DNA from: an uncultured Campylobacter sp.
GTDB lineage: Bacteria > Campylobacterota > Campylobacteria > Campylobacterales > Campylobacteraceae
DNA: 11,955 bases
Assembly: GCF_937997465.1 (NCBI RefSeq)
Contig: NZ_CALKTQ010000218.1
Location: forward strand, 1 to 11,955
Reading direction: 5' to 3'
Positions 1-5,704 of this stretch are shown piece by piece (the stretch's first letter is position 1; each line of letters begins with the position of its first letter). The position numbers were made by a program, and so were the translations under genes. Below the pieces are notes generated by a model. It had not been told where the DNA came from, did no database searches, and was given only the letters and a program-made list of their open reading frames with translations.

Positions 1-51
1 AGCTTTAAATTTAGCGATCTAAAAACCGCGCTTCGGGATATTTTGAAGTAA
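1..51 (+). CDS. Possible C-terminal end of a truncated gene
   Basis: Reading frame 1 is open from the left edge to a TAA at 49-51 and would encode SFKFSDLKTALRDILK. The other two forward frames close within 22 bases. The peptide looks like a plausible amphipathic helical C-terminus, but 16 residues are too few to assign a family, and a chance open frame of this length is quite possible. If real, the gene converges on alr across about 510 bp of non-coding DNA. Confidence 0.3.
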   Translation, partial: SFKFSDLKTALRDILK

Positions 52-260
52 ATTTAAATAATTTTGCCTGCTTAGCCAAATGCTCCGCTTCGGTTTTTGC
101 AAAATGCGGCTAGCGCAAACACAGCGTAAATTTGACGCCGCTACGAAAATTTAGCCGCATAGAATCTCGTCCGATTTTATCGCAAATCCGAATTTTTAAA
201 AACGCCGACGTAGAGGCCATAAGAGCAAATATGATAACGCCCTAAAACATAAAATGCTTT

Positions 261-279
261 GCCCGCTGATATGGCGGGC
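261..279. repeat. Short GC-rich inverted repeat
   Basis: GCCCGC (261-266) and GCGGGC (274-279) form a 6-bp perfect stem around a 7-base loop. Neither strand has a T-run directly after the stem, so it is not a classical intrinsic terminator. It lies in gene-free DNA and its role is unknown. Confidence 0.4.
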
Positions 280-514
280 TATAAATCGGTAAACAAAATT
301 TAGCAAACCTGACGCTTAGGCAAAATTAGCACGATCCGCCCAAGAAAAAAGCAATAAATTTTTACGACTGCCGAGCAATGTCTTAAATTTACAAAACCGC
401 GAGCCGATATTAGGCAAAATTCGGCGTAAATTTGAATCAGACGGCAAATTTACGCTTTTGAAGATAGTAGACTAAGCTCATAAATTTGGAAAGCTAGCTT
501 TTGCCACTAGTTCT

Positions 515-541
515 GCGCGCAAGGGTTTGCTACCTGCGCGC
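515..541 (-). terminator. Possible weak terminator hairpin downstream of alr
   Basis: GCGCGC (515-520) plus AGG (522-524) pair with CCT (533-535) plus GCGCGC (536-541), leaving one bulged A and an 8-base loop. The hairpin lies 24 bases past the alr stop codon in the direction of alr transcription, which is the expected place for a terminator. No U-tract follows on that strand, so termination is a guess from position only. Confidence 0.3.
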
Positions 542-564
542 TCAAGCGGACTTGCGAGAAGTTT

Positions 565-1569
565 TTAATCAAACCGCCTCGAGATGCTAGGCGAGAGCTT
601 AGTCAAAACATCATAACTGATCGTGCCGAAAAAATCCGCCCAAACGCGCGCGTCGTCAAATACGCAAATTTTATCGCCCGCGTCTTCGCAGCAAAAGCTA
701 TCCATCGACATTTTGCCGAGCAACCGCTGTCCGCCGGCAGTCTTTAGCTCGCCCTCGCCCGCATAGCGCAGCAGTCCGTCGCCGTAGCCTAGGTCGTAAA
801 CGGCGATTTGCATATCCTCGCTCGCGCAAAATTTAGCGCCGTAGCCCGCGCATTGCCCTTTTTTTAGTACTCTACCGCTAACTTTATGCGCCCAGAGCGA
901 CGCCACGCGCTTTAGCCCCAAACTATCGTCAAACTGCGCGTAGCCGTAGGCGGCGATGCCCACGCGCACGTACTCGTCCGCTAGCTCGCCGAAGCGCTCG
1001 GTCGCAGCAGAGTTATGCGAGTGAAAGGTCAAATTCGAACCGCCGCAAATTTCGCGCACTACGGCTTTTGCCGCGGCGAAATTTTGCCTCTGCACGAAAT
1101 AATCGCTACTGAGCTCCTCGGCGCTTCTAAAATGCGTAAATGCACCGCAAATTTGCAGTCCGTGCGCCAAGGCCGCCTTGCACGCCGCCCTCGTCTCATC
1201 TACCGCAACGCCGTTTCGGTGCATGAGTGTATCGACGGCGATATGTATGCGCGCACCTTTTTTAAATTTAGAAATCAGCGAAATGTCGTTTACCGCGTAG
1301 ATAAATCGCTCGCTCTCGCCGCCGTGCGGGATGTGCGAAAGGATGAGGATGTGCTCGAAAAAGGGCTCCAGCTCGCGCGCCTCGGCTTCGTTTTTAACCG
1401 CGCAAAATTTGATGCCGTAGCTCGCCGCCTCATGCCCCACAAGCGCCGCTCCATGCCCGTAGGCATTGTCTTTTAGCACCAAAATCACGCGATCTTTGCC
1501 GCCGGCTTTGGCGCAAATTTTAGTTAGATTATGGATATAGGCGGATCTGTTTAAAACGAGTTCAGACAT
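565..1569 (-). CDS. alr: Alanine racemase
   Basis: This is a PLP-dependent, cytoplasmic fold-type III racemase that interconverts L- and D-alanine and so supplies D-Ala for peptidoglycan. The 334-residue product carries the PLP-lysine motif KDNAYGHG near the N-terminus (K33), the barrel motif DTLMHRNGV (about 113-121) and the second catalytic base in GYGDG (Y262). SMD at 288-290 belongs to the conserved C-terminal domain. The length is slightly short but normal for Campylobacterota Alr. The ATG overlaps the stop of the preceding 80-residue gene by 8 bases (ATGTCTGA), indicating translational coupling. It is the last gene of the pgp2 operon, so both ends of the operon serve the cell wall. From memory, alr sits next to pgp2 in C. 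jejuni as well (Cj0905c/Cj0906c). Confidence 0.95.
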   Translation of the reverse strand: MSELVLNRSAYIHNLTKICAKAGGKDRVILVLKDNAYGHGAALVGHEAASYGIKFCAVKNEAEARELEPFFEHILILSHIPHGGESERFIYAVNDISLISKFKKGARIHIAVDTLMHRNGVAVDETRAACKAALAHGLQICGAFTHFRSAEELSSDYFVQRQNFAAAKAVVREICGGSNLTFHSHNSAATERFGELADEYVRVGIAAYGYAQFDDSLGLKRVASLWAHKVSGRVLKKGQCAGYGAKFCASEDMQIAVYDLGYGDGLLRYAGEGELKTAGGQRLLGKMSMDSFCCEDAGDKICVFDDARVWADFFGTISYDVLTKLSPSISRRFD

Positions 1570-1804
1570 TGAAATTTACGCCAAACGCCTCGTAAACGTT
1601 AGGAAGTAGCTTTCTGATACTATAATCGTAAGAGTAAAATTTAGCGTAAAGCGCCTTTAGATCAGCCTCCTCAACCGCTGCAAAGTCAAACACGTCAGTG
1701 CCCGCAACCTTTGGCACTTGGCGGTCTAGCTCGGCGAAAAACTCGCTCCTAGCCTTTAAAATTTCCTCGATTTGAGCCTTTACTATTTCTTTTTTTTCTT
1801 GCAT
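1562..1804 (-). CDS. Small conserved-looking protein of unknown function between pgp2 and alr
   Basis: This gene encodes 80 residues, starting MQEKKEIVKAQ, without signal peptide, membrane segment, cysteine or metal motif. The first 30 residues are strongly helical and charged (KKEIVKAQIEEILKARSEFF). A second helix-prone part with aromatic residues (ALYAKFYSYDYSIRKLLPNVYEAFG) follows. Its ATG directly abuts the pgp2 stop (1805) and its stop overlaps the alr start by 8 bases, so it is very likely a real, co-translated gene. I do not recognise the family. The context suggests a cytoplasmic accessory protein in a cell-wall operon, but that is association only. Confidence 0.7.
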   Translation of the reverse strand: MQEKKEIVKAQIEEILKARSEFFAELDRQVPKVAGTDVFDFAAVEEADLKALYAKFYSYDYSIRKLLPNVYEAFGVNFNV

Positions 1805-2740
1805 TTACTTCTCCGTTAAGATTTTAAATTTATCTTTATCTAGCCGCACGTAGAGCTCTTTTTGCCCCTTAAATTTGTGACTAGGCGCAGTATAATCCTC
1901 GTCAAAAACCACTCTAAAAAGATTTTGTCCTTTGACGTTTGGATACGGCGTCACGCTAAAATTTGAAGCTTTTATGCTCTTTTTTTCGTTTAGCGCGAAA
2001 ATTCTCTTTTTATTTTCGGCAAATTTAGCCCTCGTTAGCGCGTTTTTGCCCTCTATCTTTACAAATTCGTCCGCATAAAAGCCGAGGTAAATTTTAGTTT
2101 CGTTATCTCGCCACGCCTGCAGCCACTCGTGTAGATGCGCCAGCACGTGCGCTACGTCGTCTTTGCTAGCGTCTACCTTCTGGCTTTCGCTGATTATCAC
2201 GACGCCCTCGCTGCCGATTAGTCGGCCGAATTTCACCAGCGCATCGTTGTTAAACGCCACGCAGCCGCGCGTTTTTACTTCGTCGTCGCGTTTGCCTTTC
2301 ATCGGCAGACCGTGTATCCAGATACCTCCGCCGGTTTTTTGTGCGGCTTTGTCGTGAGCGTTCGGGTATGATAGCGACATAGCAAGCGGCCCATAAAATG
2401 TATCGGGCGGCGTAAATTTATCAATGACGTCGTAAACACCGATCGGCGTTTTTAGATCGCCTTCTTTAAATTTATCCCCGCTTTTGCCCGTTATCACGCT
2501 TTGAGAAAAGATTTGCTCCAGCGCGCCGCCCGCATACTCGAAGCTTTGCAAGGTTTTTTGCGCTTTATTTATGACGATGATTTTGGTTTTAGCCTCGTAG
2601 TAGCCGTATCTGACGTCGGCTGCGCCTAGCTTTTCCAGCCAGTACTTTGCACCAGTCAAATTTGCGTCCGCTAAAGCCTCGGCGAGTAAAATTTGAGAAA
2701 AAAAAGCATAAAAAATAAGTAAGCCGAGTAGTTTTTTCAA
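1805..2740 (-). CDS. pgp2: Periplasmic L,D-carboxypeptidase (YkuD + NTF2-like), Pgp2/Csd6 family
   Basis: This is probably the L,D-carboxypeptidase that trims tetrapeptide to tripeptide stems in peptidoglycan and helps set helical cell shape in Campylobacter (Pgp2) and Helicobacter (Csd6). The 311-residue product begins with a signal peptide (about 1-22). A YkuD domain follows (about 50-185) with the catalytic His in IWIHG (H143) and the catalytic Cys in TRGCV (C160, preceded by R158). After it comes a C-terminal NTF2-like domain (about 193-311), the architecture specific to this subgroup. The start codon is TTG at 2740-2738, chosen because it alone retains the signal peptide and follows an AGGA ribosome site at good spacing. 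It is the first gene of the minus-strand operon. A simple L,D-transpeptidase is the alternative, but the NTF2-like tail argues against it. Confidence 0.85.
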   Translation of the reverse strand: MKKLLGLLIFYAFFSQILLAEALADANLTGAKYWLEKLGAADVRYGYYEAKTKIIVINKAQKTLQSFEYAGGALEQIFSQSVITGKSGDKFKEGDLKTPIGVYDVIDKFTPPDTFYGPLAMSLSYPNAHDKAAQKTGGGIWIHGLPMKGKRDDEVKTRGCVAFNNDALVKFGRLIGSEGVVIISESQKVDASKDDVAHVLAHLHEWLQAWRDNETKIYLGFYADEFVKIEGKNALTRAKFAENKKRIFALNEKKSIKASNFSVTPYPNVKGQNLFRVVFDEDYTAPSHKFKGQKELYVRLDKDKFKILTEK

Positions 2741-2780
2741 AATTTTCCTAACGTTGAGTATTTTCGTAATAAAGGCCAGA

Positions 2781-2786
2781 ATTATA
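2781..2786 (-). promoter_or_regulatory. Likely -10 element of the pgp2 operon promoter
   Basis: On the minus strand this reads TATAAT, a perfect -10 hexamer, about 40 bases upstream of the TTG start of pgp2. No clear -35 is visible, as is usual for Campylobacter sigma-70 promoters. Confidence 0.5.
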
Positions 2787-2826
2787 TTACATTTTCTCTT
2801 AAAAATTTTAAAAAGCTTTTATTTTG

Positions 2827-2835
2827 TGTTACAAT
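2827..2835 (+). promoter_or_regulatory. Extended -10 promoter of the copper-chaperone operon
   Basis: TGTTACAAT is an extended -10 (TGn plus TACAAT) preceded by the T-rich run CTTTTATTTTG, the usual Campylobacter sigma-70 pattern without a defined -35. It lies 37 bases upstream of the PCuAC start codon. An AAAGGA ribosome site follows at 2858-2863. No copper-responsive operator is evident between promoter and gene. Confidence 0.6.
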
Positions 2836-2872
2836 AGCGAATATCAAAATTATACGTAAAGGACGCAAAAAA

Positions 2873-3352
2873 ATGAAAAGCAAATTTTTAGCTTTATCTC
2901 TAGTAGTCGCCTCTTTGGGCTTTGCAAATGCCGCAGATATCGAGATCGTTGATATCTACGCCAAGGCTACACCTCCCGGCACAAAAAATACGGCTCTGTT
3001 TTTCGATATCAAAAACAACACGGATAAACCGGTAAAACTAATCGGCGCTAGCTCTCCCGCAGCCGCTACAGGCGAGATACACACGCATAAAGACGTAGAC
3101 GGTATGAAAAAAATGGTGCAAATAGAAAATATCGAGGTGCCTGCGATGGGCGAGGCGAATTTAAAACCGGGCGGTCTGCACGTGATGCTGATGAACGTAA
3201 AAGCCCCGATCAAAGAGGGCGACAAACTAGACGCTACGCTAGAGTTTGACAACGGACAAAAACTCGAAGTAAAAGACATCGTCGCAAAGTCGGTCGTAGC
3301 TAAAAAAGACGGCGAACACGGACACGATCACGGCGGACATCACAAGCATTAA
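2873..3352 (+). CDS. Periplasmic copper chaperone, PCu(A)C family, with His-rich tail
   Basis: This secreted protein binds Cu(I) and hands it to CuA or CuB sites of respiratory enzymes, often together with Sco. The 159-residue product has a Sec signal peptide cleaved near ANA-AD (20/21). It matches the family signature H-x10-M-x21-H-x-M exactly: H70, M81, H103 and M105. The C-terminus is a histidine-rich tail (HGHDHGGHHKH, 149-159) with six His, which may collect copper or exchange Cu(II), as reported for some PCuAC proteins. It is the first gene of a three-gene copper module, and its stop overlaps the next start (TAATG). Target enzymes could be cbb3 oxidase or the NosZ encoded just downstream. 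The sequence cannot decide between them. Confidence 0.92.
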   Translation: MKSKFLALSLVVASLGFANAADIEIVDIYAKATPPGTKNTALFFDIKNNTDKPVKLIGASSPAAATGEIHTHKDVDGMKKMVQIENIEVPAMGEANLKPGGLHVMLMNVKAPIKEGDKLDATLEFDNGQKLEVKDIVAKSVVAKKDGEHGHDHGGHHKH

Positions 3353-3813
3353 TGAAAAAATTTCTCATTATTTTAGTCCTGCTAGTCGGTGTTTTAGGTA
3401 CCTCGGCGTATCTGTTTTTTAAACCGCAAGCGCAAGAGGACTTTTTGAGCGCAGAGGACGTGGGGGCAAATTTAACCCCGCTTCCTTGCGATATGAACGC
3501 CGAGCACTCCTGCGGCGTGGAGTTTCGCGGCAAGACGGTTAAATTTAGCCTCTCGCCAAAGCCTATTTACACGATGCAGCCGACGATCGTGCGCATCGAG
3601 GGGCTAGAAGGGTTTAAAAACCCGAGCCTTGAGATCCACGGCGTAAATATGGACATGGGTGTGATTAAGGCCGAAGTAGAAAAACGCGACAACGCCTACA
3701 TATCAAACATCGTGCTAAGCGCGTGCCTGATAAACATCATGAGGTACCGTTTCGAGGTGCTTGAAAACGGCAAAAGAAGCGGGCTTTATATAGACTTCGA
3801 CTTGCATCAATAG
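3352..3813 (+). CDS. Membrane-anchored periplasmic protein of a copper-delivery module (unknown function)
   Basis: The 153-residue protein has one N-terminal hydrophobic helix (about 4-23), a signal anchor or uncleaved signal, followed by a periplasmic domain. Visible candidate metal or redox residues are C46 and C54 (PCDMNAEHSC), H96-x3-M100-x-M102 (HGVNMDMG) and C125. The M-x-M-G piece resembles the MxMG motif of YtkA/FixH-like beta-sandwich proteins, which handle copper in oxidase assembly; that relationship is an inference from the motif. It is translationally coupled to the PCuAC gene by a 1-base overlap and followed 25 bases later by sco. I recall an equivalent gene between the PCuAC and Sco genes in C. 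jejuni (Cj0910). No specific function can be given. Confidence 0.8.
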   Translation: MKKFLIILVLLVGVLGTSAYLFFKPQAQEDFLSAEDVGANLTPLPCDMNAEHSCGVEFRGKTVKFSLSPKPIYTMQPTIVRIEGLEGFKNPSLEIHGVNMDMGVIKAEVEKRDNAYISNIVLSACLINIMRYRFEVLENGKRSGLYIDFDLHQ

Positions 3814-3838
3814 ACGCAAATTTTACTTAAAAGGGCGG

Positions 3839-4420
3839 ATGATGAAAAAGCTTATTATCGTACTTATACTGATTTTAACGGTTCTTGGTGTAGGTTATCT
3901 CGCACTCTACTCAAACAAATACGCCCCTAACGGTCAAGGCACAAACGTCGCCGAGGGTCTAAAAAATTACGATTTTACCGGCAAGGGCGTAAACGGCGCG
4001 GTGAGTCTAAAGAGCTTTGAGGGTAAAAATAAGATCATATACTTTGGCTACACCTCGTGTCCGGACGTCTGCCCCGCGACTTTAGGTATCTTAAGCGGCG
4101 TGTTAAACGAGCTTAAAAGAGACGATATCGTCGTGATTTTCGTCACTCTCGACCCGGAGCGCGACGAACCTAAAAACGTCGATGAGTATGCGAAGTATTT
4201 TTATCCGAATTCTTACGGTATAGTATTAGACGATCTACCTAAGGTTGCAAAAAGCTACGGCGTGAAGTATCAAAAGGTGCTGCTTGAAAAATCGGTCATG
4301 GAGTACTCCGTCGCTCATAGCTCCTCGCTATACGTACTAGATAAAAACGATAAATTCGTCGCCGAGATATCCAATCTAACGGCGCAAAACATCAAGAAAA
4401 CGCTGGAAAATCTGGAATAA
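3839..4420 (+). CDS. SCO1/SenC-family copper chaperone (thioredoxin fold)
   Basis: This is a membrane-tethered periplasmic thioredoxin-like protein that binds copper and helps metallate or reduce CuA centres. The 193-residue product has an N-terminal anchor helix (about 4-24). It carries the Sco signature GYTSCPDVCP with both copper cysteines (C74, C78), the family motif FVTLDPERDEP (101-111) and the distal copper ligand His in VAHSSSLYV (H160), so it looks fully functional. Two adjacent ATGs exist (3839 and 3842); the AAGGG ribosome site at 3831-3835 suits either. It is the last gene of the PCuAC module. The downstream neighbour is the nos operon, whose NosZ contains a CuA site, so copper delivery to NosZ is plausible alongside service to terminal oxidases. 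Confidence 0.93.
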   Translation: MMKKLIIVLILILTVLGVGYLALYSNKYAPNGQGTNVAEGLKNYDFTGKGVNGAVSLKSFEGKNKIIYFGYTSCPDVCPATLGILSGVLNELKRDDIVVIFVTLDPERDEPKNVDEYAKYFYPNSYGIVLDDLPKVAKSYGVKYQKVLLEKSVMEYSVAHSSSLYVLDKNDKFVAEISNLTAQNIKKTLENLE

Positions 4421-4448
4421 TAACAGCTTTATTATTTAGTTGTTATGA

Positions 4449-4465
4449 GTGTTACGTTATAACAC
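4449..4465. promoter_or_regulatory. Inverted repeat GTGTTA-N5-TAACAC: candidate operator or sco terminator
   Basis: GTGTTACGTTATAACAC is a perfect 6-bp dyad with a 5-base spacer, 28 bases after the sco stop and centred about 91 bases upstream of the inferred nos start site. A further TGTTAT at 4441-4446 can pair alternatively with ATAACA at 4459-4464. The GTTA/TAAC half-sites resemble the TTAAC-type sites bound by Nss-family CRP/FNR regulators of nitrosative and N2O responses in Campylobacterota. A run of seven T lies at 4473-4479, eight bases after the dyad, so a weak intrinsic terminator for the copper operon is an alternative reading. Confidence 0.4.
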
Positions 4466-4499
4466 AGAGATATTTTTTTATGCTCAATTATTAACGATT

Positions 4500-4513
4500 T
4501 TGATTTAAATCAA
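4500..4513. promoter_or_regulatory. Perfect FNR/CRP-type box of the nos operon
   Basis: TTGATTTAAATCAA is a fully palindromic match to the FNR consensus TTGAT-N4-ATCAA. Its centre lies between 4506 and 4507. With the TATAGT hexamer at 4536-4541 as -10, a start site near 4548 puts the box at about -41.5, the standard class II activator position, replacing a -35. This indicates activation of the nos operon by a CRP/FNR-family regulator under oxygen limitation or N-oxide exposure. Which family member binds cannot be read from this window. Confidence 0.8.
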
Positions 4514-4535
4514 TATACTTTAAGCCTTCCGGTTG

Positions 4536-4541
4536 TATAGT
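4536..4541 (+). promoter_or_regulatory. Likely -10 element of the nos operon
   Basis: TATAGT matches five of six bases of TATAAT and sits 22 bases after the FNR-type box. The predicted start near 4548 would leave a short leader of about 29 bases with a GGAAG ribosome site at 4566-4570, six bases before the first gene's ATG. Confidence 0.6.
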
Positions 4542-4576
4542 TTCTTTAGCGGAAATTTAAAACTCGGAAGTCATCC

Positions 4577-5689
4577 ATGAAGATTATAGCGCTCGTATGC
4601 GCTCTATTTGTTTTCTCCTTCGCAAGCGACGTTAGTGCTACGGCTAGTCTCGACGTAAAAAGCTGCGCGTATAGCGAGCAAAACAAAACCCTAGCCATCT
4701 ACGATGCCAAAAATTCGCTAAATATACTTAACAAAAAAGACTTAAAACCCATAAGCAAATTTGACTTTAAAACAGACGAGATAACCTCGCTAGCCTTTGA
4801 TGGCGCAAATTTATACGCAGGATTTGCTGGCGGCGAGATAGCTAAATTTAACGATGATTTTAGCTCTTTTGCCGGCATGCTAAATCTTTCAAATTTAAGC
4901 CTTGATGCGCAGATAACGCACCTTCACGTCGCAAACGGCAAAATTTACGCGGTCGTCAGCAAAGACGCCTTTATCTCCTACGATCTTGCGTCAAAAAAGC
5001 TGACGCGCGCAAATCTTGACGGCACATACCGTATCGTAACCTGTCAAATTTTAAACGGCGCCGCACTGATAACCAGCTGGGATAGATCGGTTTTTAGCGT
5101 AAATTTAAGCACCATGAAGGCAAAAAATCTAGGCAGATTAAAATCCGTAGCTTTGAGCGCGGCGGAGATAAACTCAGGCGTGATTTTCGGACTTGCTAGC
5201 GGCGAGATAGCTAGCCTCAAATTTGACGCCGAAGCGAATTTAACAAGCAAGCAAACTGGTGCGACAAATTTGGATGCCGAAGCAAATTTGGGCGACAAAG
5301 AAAACGCAATCGCAAATTTAACCGCCGTCAAAAACGCGCAAAACAAAGCGGATCTAAATTTGACTAGCGGCACAACAAACGCAATTTTGATGAACTCTAC
5401 AAATTTAGAAACAAAAAACTCGGCGAGTACAGAGACCAAAGCCGCCCCAAACTCAATCGTCCAAATTTACAAAATCTCAAATTCACGCATTAAAAGCCTA
5501 CTGGTCGTGCAGGATAAAGTTTATATCGGGCTTGGAAACGGCGAAATTTTACGAAGCGACGCGGAGTTTAAACAGATAGAAAAAATAGGCAAAAACTCTG
5601 ACGCCGTGATAAGAATTTTTAACGACGAAGATAGCGTCATAGCCGTTAGCATAAACGGCGAGATCCAAATTTACAAGAAAAAATCTTAG
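4577..5689 (+). CDS. Secreted beta-propeller (WD40-like, possibly NapL-like) protein heading the nos operon
   Basis: The 370-residue protein has a Sec signal peptide (about 1-21) and then repeated beta-strand blocks typical of a propeller. A recurring G-x(2-3)-G-E-I turn appears at FAGGEI (83-88), LASGEI (206-211), LGNGEI (319-324) and SINGEI (358-363). It has no heme motif and only two Cys after the signal region (C30, C156). Residues about 217-293 are a low-complexity insert rich in Asn, Ala, Thr and Leu (repeated ANL, DAEANL twice), which interrupts the propeller. NapL of epsilonproteobacterial nap operons is a periplasmic propeller of similar type and unknown role; homology is my inference. 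The gene is directly behind the FNR-type promoter and 15 bases before nosZ, so a role in N2O respiration (NosZ maturation or an electron-transfer scaffold) is likely but unproven. Confidence 0.8.
   Translation: MKIIALVCALFVFSFASDVSATASLDVKSCAYSEQNKTLAIYDAKNSLNILNKKDLKPISKFDFKTDEITSLAFDGANLYAGFAGGEIAKFNDDFSSFAGMLNLSNLSLDAQITHLHVANGKIYAVVSKDAFISYDLASKKLTRANLDGTYRIVTCQILNGAALITSWDRSVFSVNLSTMKAKNLGRLKSVALSAAEINSGVIFGLASGEIASLKFDAEANLTSKQTGATNLDAEANLGDKENAIANLTAVKNAQNKADLNLTSGTTNAILMNSTNLETKNSASTETKAAPNSIVQIYKISNSRIKSLLVVQDKVYIGLGNGEILRSDAEFKQIEKIGKNSDAVIRIFNDEDSVIAVSINGEIQIYKKKS
5225..5455 (+). repeat. Low-complexity NL-repeat insertion within the propeller gene
   Basis: The stretch encodes residues 217-293. 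The unit DAEANL occurs at 217-222 and 233-238 (DNA copies at 5225 and 5273, exactly 48 bp apart), followed by looser units IANL, DLNL and TNL every 8-15 residues. Each NL unit is encoded by AAATTT or GAATTT. The rest of the protein shows regular strand patterns, so this looks like a disordered, repeat-expanded loop between two blades. Confidence 0.65.
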
Positions 5690-5704
5690 GAAAGGAGATT
5701 TTCA

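Larger units (their letters stand above)
52..564. other. Intergenic stretch without recognisable genes
   Basis: I find no convincing coding frame on either strand: stops are frequent in all frames and short ATG-initiated frames encode only 10-20 residues. No tRNA-like T-arm sequence is visible. The stretch is rich in AAATTT (nine copies by hand count) and contains two short GC-rich inverted repeats (261-279 and 515-541) plus the 12-bp palindrome AAAGCTAGCTTT at 490-501. It lies between the possible end of a + gene and the 3' end of alr, so it would be a convergent 3'-3' spacer. It is long for a compact Campylobacter genome and could be decayed coding sequence, but I cannot name a parent gene. 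Confidence 0.5.

Noticed and set aside
490..501. 12-bp palindrome AAAGCTAGCTTT as a regulator site
   Set aside because: It lies in a convergent gene end with no promoter nearby, has no loop or partner and no recognised regulator motif.
1015..1476. A 153-codon open frame on the + strand opposite alr
   Set aside because: It lies entirely inside the well-supported alr gene, encodes an Arg-rich, family-less sequence and has no ribosome site. It is a by-product of GC-rich codons.
5044..5439. A 131-codon antisense frame opposite the propeller gene
   Set aside because: Its hydrophobic, repetitive product (FAS, KFA units) is the mirror of the repeated AAATTT-containing insert. There is no ribosome site and no promoter.
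5225..5455. The repeated segment as a CRISPR or tandem-repeat array
   Set aside because: Units are short, degenerate, in-frame coding repeats without constant spacers. They are part of a protein insert.
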